A stretch of 64,000 bases of DNA from Martelella limonii (GTDB taxonomy: Bacteria; Pseudomonadota; Alphaproteobacteria; Rhizobiales; Rhizobiaceae). Each line of letters begins with the position of its first letter. Within the stretch, counting starts at the first letter, position 1. Positions 27,430-36,532 of this stretch are shown here, piece after piece. The translations under genes were made by a program, and so were the position numbers. The stretch spans positions 147,286-211,285 of the forward strand of contig NZ_JABUOU010000004.1 in assembly GCF_013344475.1 (NCBI RefSeq), in the 5' to 3' direction. The notes under the pieces were generated by a model, which worked only from the letters and a program-made list of their open reading frames with translations, did not search any database and was not told where the DNA came from.

Positions 27430-30363
27430 ATGAAAACAACGCCCCGATGCTGGACCGGATCGCGAATTATTATTAAAAAAGGATTAAGGGCCCCGCTTCA
27501 GTCGCGCATGCCGAAACAGCCAACCGGACAGCAGTTCATGACCACCCCGTCCTTCATTGCCTTTGCATCGCACCCGGCCCTGCGCCAGCGCTATGTCGAA
27601 GCGCGTGCCATGCTCGTCGCAGATGCGGATGATGGCCGGATCGTCTGGGCAAATGCTGCGGGCGCAAGCGGCTTCGGCTACACCGCCATCGGCGATGCCA
27701 TCGGCAACGAACTTGCAGATCCCATCATTCGCCGCCAGTTCCAGGCCGCCGCCGGCAGGCTTAAAGCGCCGGGCGACAGCGAGCGGTTCACCATCCATGT
27801 CACCAGAGGTTTCCGGCGCGCCGCCGTGGCGGCAACCGTCACCCTGTTCGTCCTGTCCCAGAAGCGCTACGTTCTGATCGAATGCGAAGCGGATCAGCGC
27901 GCCCCGAAAAATCTTGTGGAAGGACCCGGTGACCTGCATCTGGCGCTGATCGATGGCGAGGGCCGGGTGCTTGAGCATTCGGCGGGTTTCACGGATGCAG
28001 AGCTTGACGAAGACGAGATCGACGGCGTGATCGAAAGCCTGCGCCGCCGGCCTGAAAGCTATGTCGAACGGCTAATCACCAGCGAGAGCGGCATCTGGCC
28101 GGTGGCTCTTGGCAGGCTTTCAAGCGATCCCGAGCGTTACCTGCTCGCCGTATCACCCGATCTTTCGGCAGACGTCAGACCAGAGCCGCAGCCTCCGGCC
28201 CGCTCCCCCCTCGACGTGATCGCCGCGATTGACGATAGCCTAGGCGCGCTGATTGAAGACATCGATGAGACGCCGCAGCCGGTGATCCGCAGGGCACCCG
28301 CTCCGGCCAAGGCCGCGCCCGAGCCGTCCCCGGAACTTGCCGCACAGCGCGCGCTGCCGCTTCGATTCGTCTGGCGCAGCGACATTGACGGCCGGATCGT
28401 CGAGACATCGGGAGAGCTCGTCGAGGCCGTCGGCGACGAAACCGGAACGATCACCGGCCTTTCCTTTTCCGAGATCGAAGCCCAGCTGGGCGTAACCGGC
28501 GCCGGCGCGATCGGTGATCTGGTGCAATCGACGGAGACCTGGTCGGGCCGCACCGTGGAATGGCCGATTTCAGGTACCGACATGGTGGTCCCTGTCGATC
28601 TTGCCGCGTTGCCGACCTTCACCCGCGAACGCCGGTTCGATGGCTTCCGCGGCTTCGGCCTCGTGCGCAGGGGCGAGGAGAAGACGAGCCCGAAGCCTCA
28701 GCCGGCTGCGCCGAAGCGCCCTGCCGAAACGGCCAAGACGCTCACCGCCGACGAGCGCAACGCGCTTGACGAGATCGCGCTTCAGCTGCGCGCCGCAGCG
28801 CCCGCCGAAGAGACACCGGCGGAGACGGAAGACACGCCGCGCCCGCTCATCCGCCGCAAGACTGCCGCGCCCTCGGAGAATGAGGCGTTGCCCGACACCA
28901 GCGACTTCGACGGCCGCGAAGATCCGATCGTGATCCAGTCCGGCGATCGCGTGCTTTATGCAAACCACGCCTTTCTGACGATTTCGGGTTACGGCTCTCT
29001 TGAGGCCGTCATTGCCGCAGGCGGAACGGATGCCTTCGTCGAGCGCGGCAGCGATGACCGGCTGTTTCTGCGCACCGCAGACGGCACCAAGCTCCCCGTA
29101 TCCTTTCACATGCAGGCCATCACCTGGCAGGGCGGACGGGCGCTTGCCCTGACCCTGCGGCCTGAAAGCGAACACGGCGCTTCCGCAAACCCGGTGATCC
29201 GCCGCGTGCCGCAGGCGGAGCCCGCAGATGAAAGTGCCGCAGAGGTTACGGAACTCTCCTCGATCCTCGACACCGCCACGGACGGTATTCTGATTCTCGA
29301 TGGCGACCAGCGCATCCGCTCGCTGTCGGCATCGGCCTCGGCGCTGTTTGCGACCGATACGACCGATGTGGCCGGCGAGCCGGTGGATGTTCTTTTCGCC
29401 GAGGAAAGCCACAGCGATCTCTCCATTCATCTCAAACGCATGCAAAGGGCTGGAGACGTCAATTCCGAAGGGCTGGAGGTGATCGGTCGCGAAGCGGGCG
29501 GCGGGCTCATTCCGCTTTACGTCACGCTCGGCCGCCTGCCGCAATCGGACGGCATCTGCGTGGTGCTGCGCGATATCACCGCGCTGAAGCGGCGCGAGGA
29601 CGATCTACGCTCGGCCCGGCGCGAGGCGCGCGAGGCGCAGGATGAGCGCGAGGACTTCCTCTCCGCCCTGCGCTACGAGCTGCGCCAGCCGATCGATGCG
29701 ATCGTCTCGCTGTCGGAAACCATGGATCATCAGGCGTTCGGTCCGATGGGCGACGGGCGCTACCACGCCATAGCCCGCGAGATCGCGCTGAAGGGCCGGC
29801 ATGCGCGCGGCGTGATCGGCAGGCTTCTGGGCGAAGCCGTGCCGGAGCCCGAGGTGGAACCGGCACCGCTTCCCAAACAGCCAGAGGCCCAGGCCGTCAA
29901 TACCGAGGCTGCCGCCCCGGTCAATGATGCGATCGCGGAAGCCGTCAGCATGGTCCAGCCGCGCGCCAACAGCCGACGGATCATCATCCGCGCCGCCCTG
30001 TCGCCGGGCATCGGCTCTGCGGGCGGCTCGTCCGAGACGCTGCGCGATATTGCCCATGAGCTTCTTCTGGGCGCCGTTCAGTTCACGCCTGCCGGCGGGC
30101 AGGTCGTGGTCTCTTCGGCGCTTACCCCTGAAGGCGGCATTGTTCTCAGATTTCGCGACAATGGCATTGCACCGTCCCGGCGGCGCATCGGCAATGGCGG
30201 CGCGCGCATCGAACAGGGCGAGCCGGACAATTCCCATCTCGCCAAAGCGCGGGCACTGGCAGACAGTCTTGGCGCACGCCTCGTCGTGAACGCCGTGCCG
30301 AACGAAGGCATGCTGGTGGAAGTGTTCCTGTCCGAAACGCAGACGCGGCCGCTGCATTATTGA
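27430..30363 (+). CDS. PdhS-like PAS sensor protein with degenerate kinase core
   Basis: Up to 977 residues; ATGs at 27508 and 27538 are also possible starts, and none has a clear ribosome-binding site. PAS-like regions lie at the N-terminus (about 40-120), at about 490-590 and at about 610-720. The C-terminal 230 residues resemble PdhS/DivJ/PleC-type kinases (AIVSLSETM...AFGPMGDGRYHAIARE; VQPRANSRRIIIRAALSPGI). The phospho-acceptor histidine of HELR is replaced: FLSALRYELRQPIDAI, Tyr749. Both N-box asparagines are lost (HELLLGAVQFT), and no clear G2 box follows DNGIAP. It is probably a pseudokinase in cell-cycle signalling, as in Caulobacter DivL, which also has a tyrosine there. Confidence 0.75.
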   Translation: MKTTPRCWTGSRIIIKKGLRAPLQSRMPKQPTGQQFMTTPSFIAFASHPALRQRYVEARAMLVADADDGRIVWANAAGASGFGYTAIGDAIGNELADPIIRRQFQAAAGRLKAPGDSERFTIHVTRGFRRAAVAATVTLFVLSQKRYVLIECEADQRAPKNLVEGPGDLHLALIDGEGRVLEHSAGFTDAELDEDEIDGVIESLRRRPESYVERLITSESGIWPVALGRLSSDPERYLLAVSPDLSADVRPEPQPPARSPLDVIAAIDDSLGALIEDIDETPQPVIRRAPAPAKAAPEPSPELAAQRALPLRFVWRSDIDGRIVETSGELVEAVGDETGTITGLSFSEIEAQLGVTGAGAIGDLVQSTETWSGRTVEWPISGTDMVVPVDLAALPTFTRERRFDGFRGFGLVRRGEEKTSPKPQPAAPKRPAETAKTLTADERNALDEIALQLRAAAPAEETPAETEDTPRPLIRRKTAAPSENEALPDTSDFDGREDPIVIQSGDRVLYANHAFLTISGYGSLEAVIAAGGTDAFVERGSDDRLFLRTADGTKLPVSFHMQAITWQGGRALALTLRPESEHGASANPVIRRVPQAEPADESAAEVTELSSILDTATDGILILDGDQRIRSLSASASALFATDTTDVAGEPVDVLFAEESHSDLSIHLKRMQRAGDVNSEGLEVIGREAGGGLIPLYVTLGRLPQSDGICVVLRDITALKRREDDLRSARREAREAQDEREDFLSALRYELRQPIDAIVSLSETMDHQAFGPMGDGRYHAIAREIALKGRHARGVIGRLLGEAVPEPEVEPAPLPKQPEAQAVNTEAAAPVNDAIAEAVSMVQPRANSRRIIIRAALSPGIGSAGGSSETLRDIAHELLLGAVQFTPAGGQVVVSSALTPEGGIVLRFRDNGIAPSRRRIGNGGARIEQGEPDNSHLAKARALADSLGARLVVNAVPNEGMLVEVFLSETQTRPLHY

Positions 30364-30470
30364 TCGGGCACCGTCCTGTCCGGTTCTTTCGCGCTCACCC
30401 GGTGATGCTTGCGCGGCGTTTTGAGCCCTGGCGGGAGATTCCACCTTGCCGCAAAATGCTCTAAAGCATC

Positions 30471-30501
30471 ACCCAGCGTGCGGAATCACCGCGCGCTGGG
30501 T
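30471..30501. terminator. Strong hairpin between the PdhS-like and iron permease genes
   Basis: ACCCAGCGTGCGG and CCGCGCGCTGGGT pair over 13 positions (one G·U type mismatch) with an AATCA loop. No T-run follows. It lies 108 bases past the sensor gene and 68 before the permease start. It may be a Rho-aided terminator or a leader element. Confidence 0.45.
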
Positions 30502-30568
30502 TCCTCAAGGGGCGCGCATAACACAAAGGTCCGGGCTGAAATGACCGGCTGCCGAAAGGCGAGAAGAG

Positions 30569-32218
30569 ATGTCCGTATCCGAAACCTCCGGCCGCCCGGC
30601 CTTCAGGTTTTCCTCGCTGGCGCTGGCCGCCTCGGCGATCAGCGCGCTGATGCTGCTTCCGCTTGCAGCCATCGTCTGGCTCGCTTTCACCTCGGATCTG
30701 TCGGCGATCTCCCATCTGGCGACCACCGTGCTTCCGGCAGCGGCGCGGCGGACATTCTGGCTGCTATTGTTGAACGGCGTGATCACCGGCCTTGTCGGGG
30801 TGGTGACGGCCTGGCTGGTCGTTTCCTTCGATTTTCCGTTCCGCCGCCTGCTTTCGGTGCTTCTGGTTCTGCCGCTTGCCATGCCGATCTATCTCGCGGC
30901 CTATGCCTTCGGCGAATTTCTCGATTTTACCGGTCCGGTGCAGACGTTTTACCGCGCGATCTTCGGCTTCAAGAGCGCACGCGACTACGGCTTCCCCGAT
31001 GTCCGCTCCCTCGGCGGCGCCGTGCTGGTGATGACGGCGGTGCTCTACCCTTACGTCTATCTGACCGCCCGCGCCGTTTTCGCGATGCAGGGCCGCAATG
31101 CCGCGGATGTGGCGCGCACGCTTGGCGCCGGGCGCTGGCGGGTGCTGTTGCGGGTCCAGCTCCCGATGGCGCGGCCGGCCATCATCGTCGGCCTCACGCT
31201 GGTGATGATGGAAAGCCTCAACGATATCGGCGCCGTGCAATATCTCGGCGTCAACACGCTGACCTTCTCGATCTATGAGACCTGGCTCAACCGGGGCGAT
31301 CTTGGCGGCGCCGCCCAGCTTTCGGTCATCCTGCTTTTGATCGTGCTTGCGCTGATCATGATGGAACGGCTGGCGCGCCGCAATCAGCGTTATGCCGCCT
31401 CACGCGCAAACGGCGAAGCTTCGCGCCAGAGATTGAGCGGCCCGAAGGCCGCTCTCGCGACGCTTTGCTGCGCCCTGCCCGTCATCATCGGCTTCTTCGT
31501 GCCGACCCTGGTTCTGGCGGGCTTTGCGCTGAAGCGTCTTGATGCTTTCGCCTCCCCCCGCCTCCTCGAGGCGCTGACCACCAGCATTGCGGTTGCCGGG
31601 CTTGCTGCGCTGTTTGCGGTGTTCTTCGGGCTCACGCTTTCCTATGCGGTGCGCAACGATCCATCGCGCAAGGCAAAAAGCTTCGCACGCCTTGCCTCGC
31701 TCGGCTACGCCATTCCCGGAACGGTGCTCGCGATCGGCGTGCTCATCCCGCTTGCAGGCTTCGACAACGCCGTCGATGGGGTGATGCGCGCAGGCTTCGG
31801 CGTCTCCACCGGCCTCATCCTGTCCGGCAGCGGCTTTGCCATCGTCTATGCCTGCACCGTGCGGTTTCTGGCCATGGCGGAGGGCAGCGTCGATTCAGGC
31901 TTCCAGAAGCTGTCGCCCAATCTCGACATGGCGGCCCGCACGCTCGGCCGTTCGCCCGTGAAGGCGCTGTTTTCCGTGCTGTTGCCGAACATGCGCCCGG
32001 CGCTCTGGACGGCAGCACTTCTGGTCTTCATCGAAACGCTGAAGGAACTTTCGGCCACCATCCTGCTGCGCCCCTTCAATTTCAACACGCTCGCGACACT
32101 GGTCTACGAGGATGCCTCGCGGGCGGAGGTGGAAAGCGCGTCAGTGCCTGCGATGATCATCATCCTCGCAGGCCTTATCCCGGTGCTCATGGTGTCGCGT
32201 TCGATGGATCGTCGCTGA
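30569..32218 (+). CDS. Ferric iron ABC transporter permease (FbpB/SfuB type)
   Basis: A 549-residue fused inner-membrane permease made of two homologous halves of about six helices each. Each half carries an EAA-type loop for the ATPase (DVARTLGAGRWRVLLRVQLPMARPA and MAARTLGRSPVKALFSVLLPNMRPA). This is the architecture of FbpB/SfuB iron permeases. Its natural partner in the window is the ferric binding protein at 22645-23691, 7 kb away. No ATPase gene follows. No TGA-N9-TCA box was found in its leader, unlike the other iron genes here. The start has a weak GAGAAGAG site. Confidence 0.88.
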   Translation: MSVSETSGRPAFRFSSLALAASAISALMLLPLAAIVWLAFTSDLSAISHLATTVLPAAARRTFWLLLLNGVITGLVGVVTAWLVVSFDFPFRRLLSVLLVLPLAMPIYLAAYAFGEFLDFTGPVQTFYRAIFGFKSARDYGFPDVRSLGGAVLVMTAVLYPYVYLTARAVFAMQGRNAADVARTLGAGRWRVLLRVQLPMARPAIIVGLTLVMMESLNDIGAVQYLGVNTLTFSIYETWLNRGDLGGAAQLSVILLLIVLALIMMERLARRNQRYAASRANGEASRQRLSGPKAALATLCCALPVIIGFFVPTLVLAGFALKRLDAFASPRLLEALTTSIAVAGLAALFAVFFGLTLSYAVRNDPSRKAKSFARLASLGYAIPGTVLAIGVLIPLAGFDNAVDGVMRAGFGVSTGLILSGSGFAIVYACTVRFLAMAEGSVDSGFQKLSPNLDMAARTLGRSPVKALFSVLLPNMRPALWTAALLVFIETLKELSATILLRPFNFNTLATLVYEDASRAEVESASVPAMIIILAGLIPVLMVSRSMDRR

Positions 32219-32282
32219 CCATGGCGCGTTTGCCGCACTGAAAGCCACGCTCCGACGCGCAAGCATGACCTGTCGGAGGCAT

Positions 32283-32306
32283 GCGGCGACCTCATGCGGT
32301 CGCCGC
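32283..32306. terminator. Hairpin between converging iron permease and aldolase genes
   Basis: GCGGCGACC / GGTCGCCGC is a perfect 9-bp stem with a six-base loop, followed by CTTGTCCTT. It lies nine bases from the aldolase stop codon and can act on either message. Confidence 0.5.
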
Positions 32307-32314
32307 CTTGTCCT

Positions 32315-33379
32315 TCAGCCGAGCTTCGGCGCGAGCGAGCCGTCCGCATAGCGCTTTGCCATGTCGGCCATGGAGATCGGCTTGATCTTGTCGGCGTGAC
32401 CGGCGGTTCCGAAGGCCTCGAAACGCTCGACGCAGAGCTTGGTCATCGCTTCCATCGCAGGCTTCAGATATTTGCGCGGGTCGAACTCGGAGGGGTTTTC
32501 GGCAAACACCTTCCGGATCGCGCCGGTCATCGCCATGCGGTTGTCGGTATCGATGTTGATCTTGCGCACGCCATGCTTGATGCCGCGCTGGATCTCCTCC
32601 ACCGGGACGCCCCAGGTCGGCTTCATCTCGCCGCCATACCGGTTGATGATCTCCTGGAGATCCTCCGGCACGGAGGAGGAGCCATGCATGACGAGGTGCG
32701 TATCCGGCAGCCGCCGGTGAATTTCCTCGATCACGTTCATCGCCAGCACTTCGCCATCGGGCTTGCGGGTAAACTTGTAGGCGCCGTGGCTGGTGCCCAT
32801 GGCAACGGCCAGCGCATCGACATTGGTGTCCCTGACGAACTGGACGGCCTGATCCGGATCGGTCAGCAGCTGGTCGTGATCGAGCTTGCCCTCGAAGCCA
32901 TGTCCATCTTCCTTCTCGCCCTCGCCGGTTTCCAGCGAGCCGAGAATGCCGATCTCACCCTCGACGGACGCACCGGCCCAGTGGGCGAAGTCCGAGACGC
33001 GGCGGGTGATGCCGGCATTGTACTCATAGTCGGCCGGCGTCTTGCCATCGCCCTTCAGCGAGCCGTCCATCATCACCGAGGTGAAGCCGTATTTGATCGC
33101 GGTCATGCAGGTGGCTTCATTGTTGCCGTGGTCCTGATGCATCACCAGCGGGATTTCGGGATGAAGCGCTGCCAGCCCCTCGATCAGCTTGGCGAGCACC
33201 AGATCGTTGGCATAGGAGCGCGCGCCGCGGCTTGCCTGGATGATCAGCGGCGACGACGTCTTCTTCGCCGCCTCCATGATCGCGAGGCCCTGTTCCATAT
33301 TGTTGATGTTGAAGGCCGGCACGCCGTAGCCGTATTCGGCCGCGTGGTCGAGCAGTTGCCGCAAGGTAATCATGGGCAT
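32315..33379 (-). CDS. fba: Class II fructose-bisphosphate aldolase (Calvin-cycle type)
   Basis: Zinc-dependent aldolase of 354 residues, interconverting fructose 1,6-bisphosphate with glyceraldehyde 3-phosphate and dihydroxyacetone phosphate. Zinc and active-site parts are [39 protein letters not shown] and [11 protein letters not shown]. The insert [28 protein letters not shown] matches the Calvin-type subclass. The ATG at 33377-33379 is chosen because AGGAG lies eight bases upstream; a TTG two codons earlier is too close to it. It is divergent from a DeoR-type regulator that probably controls it. Confidence 0.95.
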   Translation of the reverse strand: MPMITLRQLLDHAAEYGYGVPAFNINNMEQGLAIMEAAKKTSSPLIIQASRGARSYANDLVLAKLIEGLAALHPEIPLVMHQDHGNNEATCMTAIKYGFTSVMMDGSLKGDGKTPADYEYNAGITRRVSDFAHWAGASVEGEIGILGSLETGEGEKEDGHGFEGKLDHDQLLTDPDQAVQFVRDTNVDALAVAMGTSHGAYKFTRKPDGEVLAMNVIEEIHRRLPDTHLVMHGSSSVPEDLQEIINRYGGEMKPTWGVPVEEIQRGIKHGVRKINIDTDNRMAMTGAIRKVFAENPSEFDPRKYLKPAMEAMTKLCVERFEAFGTAGHADKIKPISMADMAKRYADGSLAPKLG

Positions 33380-33486
33380 GGCCAAGTCTCCTGTGATCTA
33401 GCGCCGCCCTGCCGACGGCTCATCAAAATGTTCCTCAGCCGCCCGAGTATGGCAGCTTTGTATGATGATGATAGGGAGACCCCGGA

Positions 33487-33577
33487 AAATAACAACATGA
33501 TTTTACAAACAACATATTGATTGTTATTTTAATCGTTATAAAATGTGATATGTATCATTGACGAACCTGTGATATCA
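33487..33577. promoter_or_regulatory. Operator-like palindromes between fba and the DeoR gene
   Basis: An AT-rich divergent promoter region. ATAACAA near 33489 and TTGTTAT near 33530 form a spaced inverted repeat. Two tighter palindromes follow: TGATATGTATCA at 33546-33557 and TGATATCA at 33570-33577, each preceded by TG. These are good candidates for DeoR-regulator sites controlling both genes. Predicted from symmetry and position only. Confidence 0.45.
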
Positions 33578-33609
33578 AAAATGCGCCAACATTCGACAAG
33601 GAGAGCCTG

Positions 33610-34374
33610 TTGAAAGCGGATGAAAGACGAGCGGCGATGATGGCGCTTCTGATGGAAAAGGGTACGGCGAGCGTCGATGAACTGAGCCTCAGATTCCATG
33701 TTTCGAAGATGACGGTGCATCGCGATCTCGACGAACTGGAAGCCTCGGGCCAGTTGCGCAAGGTGCGCGGCGGGGCGTCCGTGCAATCGTCGGCAATGTT
33801 TCAGGCGGATTTCCGCTATCGCCAGAAGATGGCGGCGAATGAGAAGGCGCGGATCGCCGCGCGCGCTGCCACATTGGTCGAGCCCGGCATGACGCTGATG
33901 ATCGACGATTCCTCGACCGCCGCCAATCTCACCGAACATCTCGTCCACCGGCTGCCGCTGACGGTGATATCGAACAATCTGAGTGTGATATCACAGCTTG
34001 CCGGGATCGCCGGGATTGAACTGATGGCGCTTGGCGGCCAGTACAGCCGCAAGTTCAACGGCTTTTTCGGCCTTCTGACGGAGGACGCGTTGCGCGGTCT
34101 GCGCGCCGATATGGGGTTCATCTCGGCCTCGGCGATCTATGACGGCGCGGCCTTTCACCAGGACCCGGAAGTGGTGCAGACCAAGCGGCTGATCGTCAAG
34201 GGCGCCGAGCGGCGGGTTCTGCTCGCAGACCACACCAAGTTCGGACGCCCCGGCCTGCACTTCCTGACCGGGCTTGAAACCTTCAATGCCGTCTTCACCG
34301 GCGCGGAACTGGCAGAAGAGCAGCGCCATGTCCTGCAGGAAAAGGGCGTGGCACTGGAGTGCGTCGCGCCCTGA
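33610..34374 (+). CDS. DeoR/GlpR-family sugar-phosphate-responsive repressor
   Basis: A 254-residue repressor. The N-terminal helix-turn-helix is ERRAAMMALLMEKGTASVDELSLRFHVSKMTVHRDLDELEASGQL followed by VRGGA. The C-terminal sensor domain of the sugar-isomerase fold includes MLMIDDSSTAANL, ISNNLSV and LALGGQYSRKFNGFFG. The start is a TTG at 33610-33612 with AAGGAG six bases upstream and the expected family N-terminus right after it. Divergence from the aldolase gene suggests it senses a glycolytic phosphorylated sugar. It could also act on its own gene through the palindromes between them. Confidence 0.88.
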   Translation: MKADERRAAMMALLMEKGTASVDELSLRFHVSKMTVHRDLDELEASGQLRKVRGGASVQSSAMFQADFRYRQKMAANEKARIAARAATLVEPGMTLMIDDSSTAANLTEHLVHRLPLTVISNNLSVISQLAGIAGIELMALGGQYSRKFNGFFGLLTEDALRGLRADMGFISASAIYDGAAFHQDPEVVQTKRLIVKGAERRVLLADHTKFGRPGLHFLTGLETFNAVFTGAELAEEQRHVLQEKGVALECVAP

Positions 34375-34494
34375 AGCGTTGATGCGGCCTGCCGGCTGAA
34401 CACCGTTCGGGCCAGTCGGCCGCATCGCCCTCCCGGCGGTTGCAGCGACGCAACGGCCCTTGCAAAGATCGAACCCGATTTTCAGCCCGATGGC

Positions 34495-35409
34495 CTAGCC
34501 GGCGCCGAATATCAGCGACCGGTGGCCGCTTGCTCCGGCGAGATTGCCATCGCCCACCGCAAGCGCGACGGATGCCATCGGACGGGCCGCATCGCCGCAG
34601 GCAAAAACGCCCGGCATGCTGGTCTCCTTCATCGCCCCTGTGCGAATGACGGCGCCGAGCGGCCCCTCCTCCAGAGCCAGGCCAAGGCCGACAGCAATCG
34701 GGCTTGCAAGCTCGAACCGAGCGAGCGCGAACAACCCGGCAAACGGCAACACCCGGCCGTCCTCAAGCCGGATATCGGCGTGACCGGTAATCGCCGCGAT
34801 TGAGCCGCGTTCGATCGTCACGCCGCGCGCAGAAAGGCTCTCAAGCTGGCCGCGGTCGGGCTCGAAGGCATCATTGATGAAGAATGTCGTCGGCCCCCAG
34901 TCCGGCAGCATCAGCGCGTGATGCATGGACAGCGCCGAGCCTGCAATCACGCCGATCATACCCTGATCGAGTTCATAGCCATGGCAGTAGGGGCAATGAA
35001 ACACGGCCTTGCCCCACCGCTCGGAAAGGCCGCTGATTTCCGGCATGATATCGCGCAGGCCGGTTGCAAGGATCAGGCGACGCGCCAGATGGCGCTCTTC
35101 TTTAACGGTCACCGCAAACAGCAGCTCCCCTGCTTCCACCGGCGTCACGCGCTCGGCGCTTTCGGCTCGGGCGGAAAGCCACCCTACCGTCTTGTATTTC
35201 AGCACCTCCGCGCGCGCCCTTGCGGCGATTTCGGCGGGCTCCGCCCCATCATTCGTCAAGAAGCCGTGCGAGTGGCTGGCAAACCGGTTCCGGCGCTTTC
35301 CCTCGTCAATGATCAGCACCCGCTGCCGGGCACGGCCAAGCTGCAGGGCAGCGGAAAGTCCGGCATAGCTGCCGCCGATGATGATGACGTCGTATACGAG
35401 AGCATTCAT
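34495..35409 (-). CDS. Thioredoxin-reductase-like FAD/NAD(P) oxidoreductase
   Basis: A 304-residue flavoprotein. The N-terminal FAD motif is DVIIIGGSYAGLSAALQLGRA, the redox-active pair is CPYCHGYE, and the C-terminal FAD part is GVFACGDAARPMASVALAVGDGNLAG. Its size and single CxxC resemble thioredoxin reductase-like enzymes, but the second Rossmann domain lacks a clear GxGxxA/G NADPH loop (it reads IGVIAGSALSMHHA). The electron donor and partner are therefore uncertain. The ATG at 35407-35409 has AAGGTG upstream. It is divergent from an Rrf2 regulator with a perfect palindrome between, suggesting redox- or nitrosative-stress control. Confidence 0.85.
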   Translation of the reverse strand: MNALVYDVIIIGGSYAGLSAALQLGRARQRVLIIDEGKRRNRFASHSHGFLTNDGAEPAEIAARARAEVLKYKTVGWLSARAESAERVTPVEAGELLFAVTVKEERHLARRLILATGLRDIMPEISGLSERWGKAVFHCPYCHGYELDQGMIGVIAGSALSMHHALMLPDWGPTTFFINDAFEPDRGQLESLSARGVTIERGSIAAITGHADIRLEDGRVLPFAGLFALARFELASPIAVGLGLALEEGPLGAVIRTGAMKETSMPGVFACGDAARPMASVALAVGDGNLAGASGHRSLIFGAG

Positions 35410-35467
35410 GGTTTCACCTTTCATTTCTCGACACAACATAAGTTACATAACATGACGCCGTCAACAC

Positions 35468-35492
35468 TCACGAAACTTTTGTTGTTTCGTGA
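35468..35492. promoter_or_regulatory. Perfect 9-bp inverted repeat, likely Rrf2 operator
   Basis: TCACGAAAC-N7-GTTTCGTGA lies between the flavoprotein and Rrf2 genes, 59 and 56 bases from their starts. Its symmetry and place in the divergent gap make it the prime candidate site for the adjacent Rrf2 regulator. Confidence 0.6.
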
Positions 35493-35547
35493 CCTTGAAG
35501 CTGTGCTAGAGCAAAAAGAGCAGGAGCCGAGGCAAAGGAGCGACATC

Positions 35548-36003
35548 ATGCGGCAGGACAGCCGGCTTTCACGCATGCTTCATGTACTGATCCATATGGG
35601 GAGGCATGACGGCGCGATGACCTCCGATATGATTGCCGCCATGCTCGACGCCAATCCCGTCGTGATCCGCCGCACGATGGCGGGACTTCGCGATGAGGGT
35701 TACGTGCGCTCGGAAAAGGGGCATCGCGGCGGTTGGACGCTGACGCGCCGGCTTGACCAGCTCTCCCTGCTCGATATCTACCGCGCCGTGGGCGAGCCCT
35801 CCGTTTTCGCCGTCGGCCCTGCCTATGACATGCCCGGCTGCCCCATCGAACAGGCGGTGAACGCAACCCTGATCGATGTCTTCGACGAGGCCGAACAATT
35901 GCTGCTCAAACGTTTCGCCGGCGTGACGCTTGCCGACATCGCCGACCGGTTCGGCAATGGTCCGCTTAACGACGACGCGGTTGCGGCATCGCGCTGCGAA
36001 TAG
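35548..36003 (+). CDS. Rrf2-family transcriptional regulator
   Basis: A 151-residue winged-helix protein: RLSRMLHVLIHMGRHDGAMTSDMIAAMLDANPVVIRRTMAGLRDEGYVRSEKGHRGGWTL. The C-terminal half has a single cysteine in this region (MPGCPIEQAVN) plus one at the C-terminus. It therefore lacks the three-cysteine cluster of RirA/IscR/NsrR and may sense thiol oxidation instead. The start ATG at 35548 has AAAGGAG upstream; the frame runs further back but through the operator. It likely represses the divergent thioredoxin-reductase-like gene. Confidence 0.85.
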   Translation: MRQDSRLSRMLHVLIHMGRHDGAMTSDMIAAMLDANPVVIRRTMAGLRDEGYVRSEKGHRGGWTLTRRLDQLSLLDIYRAVGEPSVFAVGPAYDMPGCPIEQAVNATLIDVFDEAEQLLLKRFAGVTLADIADRFGNGPLNDDAVAASRCE

Positions 36004-36137
36004 GTAAATTCATGGCGGTTGACGGCGGATCACCGCTCCATTACGCCTGCCCACATGCCAGCTGCGGCTGCGCAGAACCTCGCGCGGGCCCACGGCTTCG
36101 CAAATGATTCCATACGCAGAAGACTTGGGACGAGCCG

Positions 36138-36530
36138 ATGAGCGCGCCGGAAGCGATCACACTTTACGAAGCGATTGGCGGTGCGGCGACGGTCGAACGG
36201 CTGACAGGCCGCTTCTACGCGCTGATGGATACGCTTCCCGAAGCGGCAAGGTGCCGCGCCATCCACCCGAAAGACCTTTCGGGCTCCGAGGAAAAATTCC
36301 GGGACTATCTGACCGGCTATCTCGGCGGCCCGCCGGTCTATGTGGAAAAGCACGGACATCCGCGCCTCAGGATGCGGCACATGCCGGCGCCCATCGGCGC
36401 CGATGAGCGCGACGAGTGGCTGCTCTGCTTCCGTCGCGCGCTGGAAGAGACCGTGCCCGACATCCGTCTGAGGGCCGTGATCATGCCGCCGATCGAGAAA
36501 CTTGCCTATCACATGCAAAACCGGAGCTGA
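36138..36530 (+). CDS. Group II truncated haemoglobin
   Basis: A 130-residue haem protein of the trHbO class. It has LYEAIGGAATVERLTGRFYALMD at the start. The expected proximal histidine lies in LRMRHMPAPIG, and group-II tryptophan in DEWLLCFRRALEE. Such proteins bind O2 and detoxify NO or peroxide in bacteria. It stands downstream of the Rrf2 gene on the same strand with 134 bases between. DUF423 begins two bases after its stop. The neighbourhood of redox regulator, flavoprotein and globin suggests an oxidative or nitrosative defence set. Confidence 0.9.
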   Translation: MSAPEAITLYEAIGGAATVERLTGRFYALMDTLPEAARCRAIHPKDLSGSEEKFRDYLTGYLGGPPVYVEKHGHPRLRMRHMPAPIGADERDEWLLCFRRALEETVPDIRLRAVIMPPIEKLAYHMQNRS

Positions 36531-36532
36531 TC

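Noticed and set aside
33380-33385. TTG two codons upstream as the aldolase start
   Set aside because: The AGGAG site would be only two bases away. The ATG at 33379 has the normal eight-base spacing.
36106-36120. TGATTCCATACGCAG before the truncated haemoglobin gene, resembling an iron box
   Set aside because: The right half is CAG, not TCA, and the match to TACTCA is poor.
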